Shown here: positions 50,986-59,315 of the stretch, piece after piece
Numbering within the stretch: position 1 is the stretch's first letter
How the letters are laid out: every line of letters begins with the position of its first letter
Assembly (NCBI RefSeq): GCF_017639855.1
Contig: NZ_CP072115.1
Span: forward strand, 186,001 to 250,000
Reading direction: 5' to 3'
Length of the DNA: 64,000 nt
DNA from: Streptococcus sp. zg-86
Lineage (GTDB): Bacteria; Bacillota; Bacilli; Lactobacillales; Streptococcaceae
Made by a program: the position numbers and the translations under genes
The notes under the pieces: model-generated
Told to the model about the DNA's origin: nothing
What the model saw: only the letters and a program-made list of their open reading frames with translations
Database searches by the model: none

Positions 50986-51651
50986 ATGAATTGGCAGGCT
51001 ATTTTTAATCTAGAGCTAGCAAGGGAGGCAATTCCTAAGATTTTAGAAGGTTTACCTTATACTCTTTCCTTATCCCTCATTGGTTTTGCCTTGGGAACTG
51101 TTTTTGGCTTTTTTGTAGCCCTTTGTCGGATGTCACGTCTAGCTATTTTTCGCTATTTAGCCATGCTCCATATTTCTTTGATGCGAGGAATTCCGCTAAT
51201 GGTCTTACTCTTTTTTATCTATTTTGGCTTACCTTTTATGGGCTTGGAGTTAGATGCAATTAGTGCTAGTATCATTGCATTTACCCTCATGTCGAGTGCC
51301 TATATTTCAGAGATTATTCGTTCATCACTTTCTGCGATTGATCATGGGCAATGGGAGGCGGCTCGTTCTCTTGGATTAAAGACCTCGATTATCTATCGGA
51401 AAGTGATTATTCCCCAAGCCTTTCGGATTGCAGTGCCACCCCTTAGCAATGTTTTGTTAGATATGGTAAAAAGTACCTCGCTGACTGCTATGATTACTGT
51501 GCCAGAATTATTTAATAAGGCTAAAATTATCGGTGGAGCTAAGTCAGATTATATGACAGTCTATATTTGTGTAGCCTTGATTTACTGGATGATTTGTACC
51601 CTCTATGCACTAGGACAAGTTCATCTGGAAAAACGCTTGGCAACCTATTGA
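50986..51651 (+). CDS. Amino acid ABC transporter permease
   Basis: Permease of 221 residues (HisMQ type) with about five hydrophobic segments and the EAA loop QWEAARSLGLKTSIIYRKVIIPQA. I choose ATG 50986 with GGAGGAG just upstream; the frame runs back to 50935 without a ribosome site. No ATPase gene follows, only a terminator. Confidence 0.9.
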   Translation: MNWQAIFNLELAREAIPKILEGLPYTLSLSLIGFALGTVFGFFVALCRMSRLAIFRYLAMLHISLMRGIPLMVLLFFIYFGLPFMGLELDAISASIIAFTLMSSAYISEIIRSSLSAIDHGQWEAARSLGLKTSIIYRKVIIPQAFRIAVPPLSNVLLDMVKSTSLTAMITVPELFNKAKIIGGAKSDYMTVYICVALIYWMICTLYALGQVHLEKRLATY

Positions 51652-51660
51652 AAAATGGAA

Positions 51661-51705
51661 AAAAGCCTAGAACAGGAACGATCATTTCTGTTCTAGGCTT
51701 TTTTA
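51661..51705. terminator. Two-way terminator between the permease and perR
   Basis: AAAAGCCTAGAACAG, loop, CTGTTCTAGGCTTTTTT; serves both convergent genes. Confidence 0.9.
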
Positions 51706-51708
51706 TAT

Positions 51709-52158
51709 TTATTGGCAATCTGGACAAATACCATAAACGGTTAAGAGTTCTTTGGTAATCTGATAGCCTGTTTGAGCTTCGACCTGATGTTCGAGGCTAG
51801 GCATATTTTCAGCGATCAAATCAGTAATTTTTCCACAGCGTTCACAGATGACATTTAAATGATCGTGGCCCATGAAGTCGTAGTAGGTGGTTGTATCGTT
51901 ATTACGTTTTAATTCAGTGACGAATCCTTCTTCGACTAAGACCTTGAGATTGTTATAAACAGTGGCCAGGCTCATATTGGGATAAGCTGGGCGTAGGTCT
52001 TTGTAAATCATCTCGGCGCTTGGATGTTCGGAGCTGTCAATAAGATAGCGAATAACTGCTTTTCTGGTTTCAGTCATCCGTACTCCTTTTTCTTTTAGGT
52101 GATTGACGACGTGCGCATAGGCTTCTTGGTGATCAGTATGATGGATAGGGATAGACAT
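51709..52158 (-). CDS. perR: Fur-family peroxide-responsive repressor PerR
   Basis: Metal-dependent repressor of 149 residues. Winged helix (ATVYNNLKVLVEEGFV), then the structural zinc site of two CxxC pairs (CERCGKI; CPDCQ) and the regulatory His/Asp cluster HDHLNVIC. It represses peroxide-stress genes until Fe-driven His oxidation. Streptococci usually have this as the only Fur paralogue. Confidence 0.9.
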   Translation of the reverse strand: MSIPIHHTDHQEAYAHVVNHLKEKGVRMTETRKAVIRYLIDSSEHPSAEMIYKDLRPAYPNMSLATVYNNLKVLVEEGFVTELKRNNDTTTYYDFMGHDHLNVICERCGKITDLIAENMPSLEHQVEAQTGYQITKELLTVYGICPDCQ

Positions 52159-52292
52159 GGCACGCCTCTCTTTCTAATCGTTTTCTTTATTATACCTTAT
52201 TTAGATCAAAAGAGCGAATAAAATTCCCTCTCTTAATCTGTCATAGGACAGATGGGGTTTGACAATCTTGCAAGAGAGTTTTGGACTGTGGT

Positions 52293-52306
52293 ACAATCAT
52301 GCTATG
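52293..52306 (+). promoter_or_regulatory. truA promoter (extended -10) next to the start codon
   Basis: TGGTACAAT: TGn plus TACAAT (52293-52298). The predicted start of transcription falls at or within two bases of the ATG at 52304, so the mRNA would be leaderless. Confidence 0.55.
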
Positions 52307-53053
52307 ACAAGATATAAAGCGATTATTTCCTATGATGGATACGATTTTTCAGGTTTTCAGCGCCAACCCCATGCACGGACCGTTCAGGAGGAATTGGAAA
52401 AGACCTTGCGACGTTTAAATAGCGGACAAGAAGTAGTGGTACACGGAGCGGGGCGGACAGACAGTGGGGTACATGCTTATGGACAAGTCATTCATTTTGA
52501 CTTGCTAGGCACCCGTGATGTTGAAAAGTTGCGTTATGCATTGGACACTCAAAGTCCGGAAGATATTGATGTAGTAGCTGTTGCGCAAGTGGCAGACGAT
52601 TTTCATTGCCGTTATGCCAAACACCAGAAAACCTATGAGTTTTTAGTGGATATTGGTCGGCCGAAGAATCCGATGATGCGGCGCTATGCGACTCATTTTC
52701 CCTATGATTTGGAGTTGTCCCGTATGACAGAAGCGATTCGGTCTTTAGTTGGGACTCATGATTTCACAGGTTTTACAGCCTCTGGTACAGCAGTAGAGAA
52801 CAAGGTACGGACAATTACAGAAGCGCGTGTGGAAGTAGACACAGATCGGAATTTACTAGTTTTCACCTTTACAGGAAATGGCTTTCTCTATAAACAGGTA
52901 CGCAATATGGTGGGGACCTTGTTGAAAATTGGCAATCATCGGATGCCGGTTGAGCAGATAGAGCGCATTTTGAAAGAAAAAGACAGGCAGTTAGCAGGTC
53001 CTACGGCTGCACCCAATGGTCTATACTTAAAGGAGATTTGGTATGAAGAGTAA
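52304..53053 (+). CDS. truA: tRNA pseudouridine synthase A
   Basis: Enzyme of 249 residues making pseudouridine at positions 38-40 of tRNA anticodon arms. Catalytic Asp in GAGRTDSGVHA (near 52), and NGFLYKQVRNMVGTL later. ATG 52304 is chosen because the family starts MTRYKAIISYDG; there is no Shine-Dalgarno. Overlaps the next gene by 11 nt. Confidence 0.95.
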   Translation: MTRYKAIISYDGYDFSGFQRQPHARTVQEELEKTLRRLNSGQEVVVHGAGRTDSGVHAYGQVIHFDLLGTRDVEKLRYALDTQSPEDIDVVAVAQVADDFHCRYAKHQKTYEFLVDIGRPKNPMMRRYATHFPYDLELSRMTEAIRSLVGTHDFTGFTASGTAVENKVRTITEARVEVDTDRNLLVFTFTGNGFLYKQVRNMVGTLLKIGNHRMPVEQIERILKEKDRQLAGPTAAPNGLYLKEIWYEE

Positions 53054-53804
53054 ATACATCGTAGCCCTTTCAGGGAATGATATTTTTAGTGGCGGTGGAC
53101 TGCATGCAGACTTGACAACCTATACGGTCAATGGCTTGCATGGTTTTGTTGCGGTGACTTGTTTAACTGCTATGACAGAAAAAGGATTTGAAGTCATACC
53201 GATTGATGAAGCAGTCTTTGCGAAACAGTTGGCTAGTTTAAAAGATATTCCTTTTGCGGGCATAAAATTAGGGTTACTACCCAATGTAGCCATTGCTAAG
53301 CAGGCACTCGCCTTTGTACGTTCTCATCAAGATATTCCGATTGTCCTTGATCCGGTTTTAGTTTGTAAGGAAACACATGATGTGGAAGTGAGTAATCTAC
53401 GCGATGAGTTACTGGCATTTTTACCCTATATCACCATTGTCACTCCGAATGTGGCAGAAGCGGAGCTATTGACCCAAAGAAAAATCCAAACGCTTGATGA
53501 GATGAAAGAAGCTGCTCAGACTTTATACGATTTAGGAGCTAGACATGTGGTTATCAAAGGTGGTAATCGCCTCAATCATGAACGTGCGTTAGATGTTTAC
53601 TATGATGGAAAGACAGTTCAAGTGCTAGATTCGCAGGTTTTGAACAATAATAATACAGGTGCTGGTTGTACATTTGCCTCAAGCATTGCCAGTCATTTGG
53701 TTCTAGGCAGCAAGGTAGCAGAGGCGGTGACAGAAGCTAAGGATTTTGTCTACCGTGCCATTCAAGCAGCAGATGAATATGGAGTAGTACAATATGAAAA
53801 TTAA
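53043..53804 (+). CDS. Pyridoxal/hydroxymethylpyrimidine kinase (PdxK/ThiD family)
   Basis: Ribokinase-fold protein of 253 residues with VLDPVLVCK, VIKGGN and the anion hole NNTGAGCTFASSIASHL. Phosphorylates pyridoxal/pyridoxamine or hydroxymethylpyrimidine. The neighbouring ECF S component suggests a vitamin salvage unit, and a B6 role is favoured from its usual partners in streptococci. Confidence 0.8.
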   Translation: MKSKYIVALSGNDIFSGGGLHADLTTYTVNGLHGFVAVTCLTAMTEKGFEVIPIDEAVFAKQLASLKDIPFAGIKLGLLPNVAIAKQALAFVRSHQDIPIVLDPVLVCKETHDVEVSNLRDELLAFLPYITIVTPNVAEAELLTQRKIQTLDEMKEAAQTLYDLGARHVVIKGGNRLNHERALDVYYDGKTVQVLDSQVLNNNNTGAGCTFASSIASHLVLGSKVAEAVTEAKDFVYRAIQAADEYGVVQYEN

Positions 53805-54264
53805 TCAAACGCAACGAATCGTGTTATTGTCCATTTTGACGGCTTTGACAGTCGTTTTGGGCTACATACACGTTCCTACTTTAACAGGCTTTATTACATT
53901 ATTAGATGTGGGAGTCTTCTTTACAGCCTTTTATCTTGGGGCAAAAGAGGGAGCAATTGTTGGTGGTTTATCGGCTCTTCTGCTCGATTTCTTACTAGGT
54001 TATCCACAATGGGCCTTCTTCAGTCTGCTCTTTCATGGTCTGCAAGGTTATGCAGCTGGTTGGTCAGGAAAGGGTCGGATTCTCGGGCTGTTTCTAGCTT
54101 CAATTGCCATGGTTGGTGGCTATTTTATAGCGAGTGTGTTCTTGTATAACGTTGCTAGTGCCCTAGATGGTCTTGCCGGAAATCTCATTCAAAATGCAGT
54201 CGGAATCATTCTTGGGTCAATCCTTGCAGCTGCAATGACCAAGGTCAGAAAGGTGGCGGTCTAG
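53794..54264 (+). CDS. ECF transporter S component (vitamin uptake)
   Basis: Membrane protein of 156 residues with five or six hydrophobic segments; LTVVLGYIHVPTLTGFITLLDVGVFF resembles the substrate-binding subunits of ECF importers. Overlaps the kinase gene by 11 nt, so its vitamin is probably the kinase's substrate. The energising subunits are elsewhere. Confidence 0.8.
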   Translation: MKINQTQRIVLLSILTALTVVLGYIHVPTLTGFITLLDVGVFFTAFYLGAKEGAIVGGLSALLLDFLLGYPQWAFFSLLFHGLQGYAAGWSGKGRILGLFLASIAMVGGYFIASVFLYNVASALDGLAGNLIQNAVGIILGSILAAAMTKVRKVAV

Positions 54265-54831
54265 ATGATGGATATGGAAATAATCAGACAGGAAACCTTG
54301 ACGGTCTTAGAAGAGGTGCTAGAACTCAGCCAAATTCAAAAAGGGCAGTTGTTTGTCTTGGGGCTTTCTTCAAGTGAGGTTTTGGGAGGTTCTATCGGCA
54401 AGCGCTCTAGTCTTGAAGTCGGCCAAGTGATTGTTAAGACTATATTAGACACTCTTACGGAGAAAGGAATATACCTTGCCGTTCAAGGTTGTGAACATTT
54501 AAATCGCGCCTTGGTAGTGGAAAGAGAATTTGCGCTTGCTAAGGATTTAGAAATGGTGAATGTACTACCGAGCTTACATGCAGGGGGTTCAGGTCAGTTA
54601 GCAGCTTTTGAGTATATGACAGATCCTATTGAAGTTGAATTTGTCACAGCCTATGCGGGTCTTGACATCGGAGATACCTCGATTGGTATGCATGTCAAAC
54701 ATGTTCAAGTGCCTCTGCGACCGACCTTACGCCAGATTGGACAGGCTCATGTCACAGCGCTTGCTAGTCGGCCAAAATTGATTGGCGGAGCTAGGGCTTT
54801 GTATCAAGAAGATAGCATTCGCAAGAGATAG
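54265..54831 (+). CDS. TIGR01440 family (DUF436) protein
   Basis: Protein of 188 residues of a conserved Firmicute family with no proven role; QGCEHLNRALVVERE and HAGGSGQLAAFEYM are its signatures. Starts at the base after the ECF stop. The last codons run into a G-family repeat: its first base is the last base of the TAG stop. Confidence 0.85.
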   Translation: MMDMEIIRQETLTVLEEVLELSQIQKGQLFVLGLSSSEVLGGSIGKRSSLEVGQVIVKTILDTLTEKGIYLAVQGCEHLNRALVVEREFALAKDLEMVNVLPSLHAGGSGQLAAFEYMTDPIEVEFVTAYAGLDIGDTSIGMHVKHVQVPLRPTLRQIGQAHVTALASRPKLIGGARALYQEDSIRKR

Positions 54832-54882
54832 GGAGTAGGACTCAATCGTGATTTTTCAGAAACCGATTGAGTCCACTCTTTT
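54831..54882. repeat. GGGAGT-type hairpin (G family) after TIGR01440 gene
   Basis: GGGAGTAGGACTCAATCG ... CGATTGAGTCCACTCTT: outer and inner arms pair; followed by TTTA, so it may double as a terminator. Confidence 0.7.
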
Positions 54883-54894
54883 ATTTTTAGACTC

Positions 54895-54965
54895 AGGCTA
54901 AACTAATCCACTGGCTTACCCTTTCTTTATGGGTATCGACAGTCACTTCCTTTGTATCTTACATC
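54895..54965 (+). repeat. R-family fragment
   Basis: GGCTTACCCTTTCTTTATGGGTA and CACTTCCTTTGTATCTTACAT match the 3' half of R repeats (compare 47985-48030). A second CCTTGTATCTTGC lies at about 55023. Confidence 0.5.
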
Positions 54966-55069
54966 GCGATTTTTACCACTTACCACTTACAGTTGACCTC
55001 TTGCTGAAATACCCTTGTTTTTTCCTTGTATCTTGCTAAACTAAGGGTAGATAAAAGGAGGAGCTAAAG

Positions 55070-56686
55070 ATGAATATACATCAGCTATGGAAAGTTTTAC
55101 CGAAGAGAATTGTCATCGTTTGTGGTTTGGCTATGTTGGTATCTAGTTTTGATGGGATTGTATTGTCTCAGATTGTATCTCGCGTAACGCTCTTTTCAAA
55201 AAGCTCAACTGTAGAGGATTTACTGCTCTTTGTTGGAGTTGGTCTGGGTGGAGTATTGATGATCCAGTTAGCTACTTGGTTACAAGATTATCTGAAAAAT
55301 CAGTTGATAAAAGGTCTTAATCAGCATTATAAGCAAGAATTGATTCGCTCTCTAGCCTTAGCTAAGGAAGTTCAGTCCGATGTGGGGAATACAATTTCTC
55401 TACTAACCGTTGATTTAAAACTGATTGAAGATAAGTATTTTAGAGTTATTTTTGAGTGTATCTTTCATGGCGTGATGGGGTTGATTTCTCTAATCTACCT
55501 CGTGTATTTACATCCCTTTATTTCAATGGTTTATTTGGTATTTGCTCTTTTAGCAATGCTACCATCCATGCTTTTTGCCAATATGCTAGGGCGTGCAACG
55601 GAGCAGTTTACGAAGGCGAATGAAGCCTTTATAAAAAATACCAAGGATTTCTTTCAAGGTTATGCAGTTGTATCGACCTATCAGGCTTTTTCAACCTTCT
55701 TTACACGTTCGGATAAGAGCCTTGCGCAAATGGAAACAAGGGGATTGGATCTCAACAATAAACATGCGATGGTTATGTTTATCGGAGCAATGGCTTCATG
55801 GGTTGGCTATATTATTCCAACAGCAGTCGGTCTTTTCTTTGTACTAAACGGTCAATTGACAATCACGGTTATCATCGCTCTCTTTCTAGCGAGTGATCGT
55901 GTGATTTATCCTTTTCGTAATGTGGCAGCTTACTTACGGATGATTCAATCAACAAAGAGCACACGTGAGAAAATCGCTACAATCCTTGCTCAAGACAGAA
56001 CGATACTAGAATCTCAAGAGTCTCATTCTTTTGCGGTACGCCCAACAATTGCAGTTTCTGATCTTGCTTTTGGCTATGAAGATAATCTTGTTCATCAGGC
56101 AAACTTCCGTATTCCATTCGGCAGTAAGGTCTTAATCACAGGTGCATCAGGTAGCGGGAAAACCAGTTTTTTGGATGTGTTGCAGGGGTGCTTGCAGCCA
56201 AGGAGCGGACAGGTTGTGTTTGAGGAAAACTGGGGTGAAGTGCCTTGTTCAGCTGTTCAGATTGCTCGTATCCAGCAGGGACCCTATTATTTTGATGTGA
56301 CCTTGAGGGAAAATCTGCTGATGGAATTGCAGGATATCCCAGATGAACAGTTGCTTGATTTACTCAATCAAGTAGGATTAGTGAAGGAGTTGGGGGAGGC
56401 TTGCTTGGATCAAGAATATGGAGAAAACGGCTCTCAATTATCTGGTGGACAAAAGCAGCGAATTGAGATTGCGCGTGCCTTGCTACATCAGCAACCGGTT
56501 TTACTAGTAGATGAGGGGACATCGGCTATTGACAAGCAATCGTCTGACATCATTCGCAATCTCTTTTTTGAAACAGACTGTACAATTTTTGAAGTGGCCC
56601 ACCATTATGATGAAAGACTCAAACACCGCTATACTCATCATATTGAGTTGCGCAATCGAGAAATGATTTGCCATGAAATAGCATAA
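55070..56686 (+). CDS. ABC exporter half-transporter (permease-ATPase fusion)
   Basis: Protein of 538 residues: six-helix membrane domain (1-310) and ATPase domain with GASGSGKT, LSGGQKQR and VLLVDEGTS. AGGAGG precedes the ATG. Similar in size and type to the gene at 61752; the two may form a heterodimer. Peptide or lipid export is likely but the substrate is unknown. Confidence 0.85.
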   Translation: MNIHQLWKVLPKRIVIVCGLAMLVSSFDGIVLSQIVSRVTLFSKSSTVEDLLLFVGVGLGGVLMIQLATWLQDYLKNQLIKGLNQHYKQELIRSLALAKEVQSDVGNTISLLTVDLKLIEDKYFRVIFECIFHGVMGLISLIYLVYLHPFISMVYLVFALLAMLPSMLFANMLGRATEQFTKANEAFIKNTKDFFQGYAVVSTYQAFSTFFTRSDKSLAQMETRGLDLNNKHAMVMFIGAMASWVGYIIPTAVGLFFVLNGQLTITVIIALFLASDRVIYPFRNVAAYLRMIQSTKSTREKIATILAQDRTILESQESHSFAVRPTIAVSDLAFGYEDNLVHQANFRIPFGSKVLITGASGSGKTSFLDVLQGCLQPRSGQVVFEENWGEVPCSAVQIARIQQGPYYFDVTLRENLLMELQDIPDEQLLDLLNQVGLVKELGEACLDQEYGENGSQLSGGQKQRIEIARALLHQQPVLLVDEGTSAIDKQSSDIIRNLFFETDCTIFEVAHHYDERLKHRYTHHIELRNREMICHEIA

Positions 56687-56748
56687 AAGCAAGCTCAGTC
56701 AGGTTTGTAAAACGTTGTTAAACAGCTATTCTCAACCGGGCACACTTC

Positions 56749-56945
56749 TCAAGTGTATCGCTTCTTAGTCTCTGAATACTGATGATCGGTACAGGCATTC
56801 AAGAGATGAATTGCAGTGACAGCGTGCATGCCTAAGAGGGAGATGAAGGCTGCGCTAATGGGAATATTTTTCCAGGAAATGCCGATAAAAATCGCAATGT
56901 CCCTAGCCACAATTTGAAGGATAGCGCTGATGAGATATTTTTCAT
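56749..56945 (-). pseudogene. Small membrane protein gene, frameshifted near its start
   Basis: An open frame of about 60 codons on the minus strand (ISAILQIVARDIAIF, then LLGMHAVTAIHLLNAC, ending TKKRYT) has two hydrophobic segments but no start. An ATG with AGGAGATTG upstream (56945) lies one base out of phase, separated by a run of five A. One extra A would join them into a 65-residue protein. Either a recent pseudogene, a slippage site or a sequencing error. Promoter-like TATAAT at 56992-56997 (minus). Confidence 0.5.
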
Positions 56946-57072
56946 AATCAATCTCCTGTTGGAAAGTGAGAATCGGTTGCTATATAGTTTTATTATAGTC
57001 CTTTTGGGTCAAATAATAAAGAAAATAGCGGTTGTTATCGATGGAATTTATGAAAAGATTTGGCACAAAAAT

Positions 57073-57101
57073 TTGGAGAATACAGAGAGATATGATATAA
57101 T
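57073..57101 (+). promoter_or_regulatory. tig promoter
   Basis: TTGGAG (57073-57078), 17-bp spacer, TGATATAAT extended -10 (57093-57101). Nothing else is seen in 56687-57139 apart from the frameshifted frame. Confidence 0.7.
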
Positions 57102-57139
57102 AGCGTGTATGCAATAAAATTTTAAGGAGAAATGACAGA

Positions 57140-58423
57140 ATGTCTGTATCATTTGAATCAAAAGAAACAAACCGCGGTGTCTTGACATTTACAATCGCTC
57201 AAGATGCTATCAAACCAGAATTGGATCGTGTATTTAACAAGGTTAAAAAAGACATTAACGTACCTGGTTTCCGTAAAGGTCATTTACCACGTGCAGTCTT
57301 CAACCAAAAATTTGGTGAAGAATCATTGTACCAAGATGTTGTCAATGCTCTTTTACCAGCAGCCTATGAAGCAGCGGTAGCAGAAGCAGGTCTTGAAGTG
57401 GTTGCGCAACCAAAAATCGAAGTTGTGTCAATGGAAAAAGGTCAAGACTGGACGATTACTGCTGAAGTCGTTACAAAACCAGAAGTGAAATTAGGTGACT
57501 ACAAAAACTTAGCAGTATCTGTTGAAGCAACAAAAGAAGTAACAGATGAAGAAGTAGATGCAAAAGTTGAGCGTGAACGCAATACGTTAGCAGAATTGGT
57601 CATCAAGGAGGAACCAGCTGCTGAAGGCGATACAGTTGTGATTGACTTCGTTGGTTCAATCGACGGCGTTGAATTTGATGGTGGAAAAGGTGAGAACTTC
57701 TCATTAGCTCTTGGTAGCGGTCAATTTATCCCAGGATTTGAAGACCAATTGGTAGGTCACAGTGCAGGTGAAGAAGTAAATGTAGAAGTAACCTTCCCTG
57801 AAGATTACCAAGCAGCAGACTTGGCAGGAAAACCAGCTCTCTTTGTGACAAAAATTCATGAAGTTAAAGCAAAAGAAGTGCCAGCACTTGATGATGAATT
57901 AGCAAAAGATCTTGACGAAGAAGTGGAAACACTTGACGAGTTGAAAGCGAAATACCGCAAAGAATTAGAAGCAGCAAAAGAAATTGCTTTTGACGATGCA
58001 GTTGAATCAGCAGCACTTGATTTGGCAGTTGCAAATGCAGAAATCGTTGACCTTCCAGAAGAAATGGTTCATGAGGAAGTACACCGTGCTATCAACGAAT
58101 TCCTTGGCGGTATGCAACAGCAAGGTATTTCACCAGATATGTATTTCCAAATCACAGGAACGACACGTGATGACCTTCATAAACAATACGAAGCAGATGC
58201 TGAAAAACGTACAAAAACAAACCTTGTTGTTGAAGCGGTAGCAAAAGCAGAAGGCTTTGAAGCAACAGCAGAAGAAATTGAAGCAGAAATCACTGACTTG
58301 GCTGCAACATACAACATGGAAGTAGAACAAGTTCGTCGCCTTCTTTCAGAAGATATGTTGAAACATGACATTGCAGTGAAAAAAGCTGTTGAAGTGATTA
58401 CAAGCACAGCAACTGTAAAATAA
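57140..58423 (+). CDS. tig: Trigger factor
   Basis: Ribosome-bound chaperone and prolyl isomerase of 427 residues. Ribosome-binding signature VPGFRKGHLPRAVF (near 37-50), FKBP-type domain DTVVIDFVGSIDGVEFDGG (about 160-180), then the helical chaperone arms. AAGGAG precedes the ATG. Monocistronic. Confidence 0.97.
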   Translation: MSVSFESKETNRGVLTFTIAQDAIKPELDRVFNKVKKDINVPGFRKGHLPRAVFNQKFGEESLYQDVVNALLPAAYEAAVAEAGLEVVAQPKIEVVSMEKGQDWTITAEVVTKPEVKLGDYKNLAVSVEATKEVTDEEVDAKVERERNTLAELVIKEEPAAEGDTVVIDFVGSIDGVEFDGGKGENFSLALGSGQFIPGFEDQLVGHSAGEEVNVEVTFPEDYQAADLAGKPALFVTKIHEVKAKEVPALDDELAKDLDEEVETLDELKAKYRKELEAAKEIAFDDAVESAALDLAVANAEIVDLPEEMVHEEVHRAINEFLGGMQQQGISPDMYFQITGTTRDDLHKQYEADAEKRTKTNLVVEAVAKAEGFEATAEEIEAEITDLAATYNMEVEQVRRLLSEDMLKHDIAVKKAVEVITSTATVK

Positions 58424-58440
58424 CACAAAAAATCAATGAA

Positions 58441-58473
58441 TAGAGGTTGAGCTAAGTCTCAGCTTCTATTTTT
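58441..58473 (+). terminator. Terminator after tig
   Basis: TAGAGGTTGAG, 6-nt loop, CTCAGCTTCTA, then TTTTT. Confidence 0.8.
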
Positions 58474-58610
58474 CTCTCATTTTCATGAGAATGAAATTAT
58501 CTTTGACTATTTGCTGATTTTAGCGTAAAATAGTAAGGAAAGACAAAAAACGAATTCGTCCTAAGCCCTCGTTGCTGAAACGGACTCAGATAGACATAAG
58601 GAGAATAGCC

Positions 58611-59204
58611 TTGGAATTAACGGTATTTGCAGGACAAGAAAAAAGTGAACTATCCATGATTGAGGTGGCACGTGCTATTTTGGAAGAACGTGGCCGTGAT
58701 AACGAGATGTATTTCAATGATTTGGTCAATGAAGTGCAAAATTATCTAGGAAAATCAAATAGTGATATTCGTGCAACCCTGCCTATTTTCTACTCTGATT
58801 TGAATGTGGACGGTAGCTTCATCCCTCTAGGTGAAAACAAATGGGGGCTTCGTTCATGGTATGCGATTGATGAGATTGATGAAGAAGTCATTACACTTGA
58901 AGAAGACGATGAAGATGCACCAAAACGGAAGAAAAAACGTGTCAATGCCTTTATGGATGGCGATGAAGATGCGATTGATTACGGAAATGATGATCCAGAA
59001 GACGAAGATAGCTATGAGACAACGACATCAACTGAATATGGCGATGACAATCCAGATGATGAGAAAGATGAAGTAGAGTCATACGATTCAGAAATCAATG
59101 AAATTATCCCAGATGAGGATTTGGTTGATGAAGAAGTTGAGCTAAATGAAGAAGACGATGATGATTATTCTGAAGAAGACGATGAAACAGTAGATGACGA
59201 ATAA
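58611..59204 (+). CDS. rpoE: RNA polymerase delta subunit
   Basis: Gram-positive delta subunit of 197 residues that speeds recycling of RNA polymerase. N-terminal HARE winged helix (ELSMIEVARAILEERG...NKWGLRSWY), then a very acidic, unstructured tail (Asp/Glu-rich from about residue 95). It begins with TTG 58611, with AAGGAG 7 nt upstream; the family starts M-E-L-x-V-F-A-G-Q. Confidence 0.95.
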   Translation: MELTVFAGQEKSELSMIEVARAILEERGRDNEMYFNDLVNEVQNYLGKSNSDIRATLPIFYSDLNVDGSFIPLGENKWGLRSWYAIDEIDEEVITLEEDDEDAPKRKKKRVNAFMDGDEDAIDYGNDDPEDEDSYETTTSTEYGDDNPDDEKDEVESYDSEINEIIPDEDLVDEEVELNEEDDDDYSEEDDETVDDE

Positions 59205-59211
59205 TTGTCAG

Positions 59212-59250
59212 TTGACAAATGGATTTATTTTCAGTATAGTATTAATCGGG
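59212..59250 (+). promoter_or_regulatory. pyrG promoter with GGGC start
   Basis: TTGACA (59212-59217), 17-bp spacer, TATAGT (59235-59240). The transcript should begin at GGGC (59248), the sequence needed for CTP-sensing reiterative addition of G known for Bacillus pyrG. Confidence 0.75.
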
Positions 59251-59266
59251 CGCCTCTTTTGAGGCC

Positions 59267-59303
59267 AGAGCTCCCTGTTTCAGGGGGCTATTTTTGTTTT
59301 TTA
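59267..59303 (+). terminator. pyrG leader attenuator
   Basis: AGCTCCCTG, TTT loop, CAGGGGGCT (59269-59289), then ATTTTTGTTTTTT: an intrinsic terminator before the ribosome site. The CUCCCU side can pair with a G tract made at the 5' end when CTP is low, letting transcription through. An upstream GCCTC/GAGGC hairpin lies at 59252-59265. Confidence 0.75.
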
Positions 59304-59315
59304 AAGGAGAATTGC

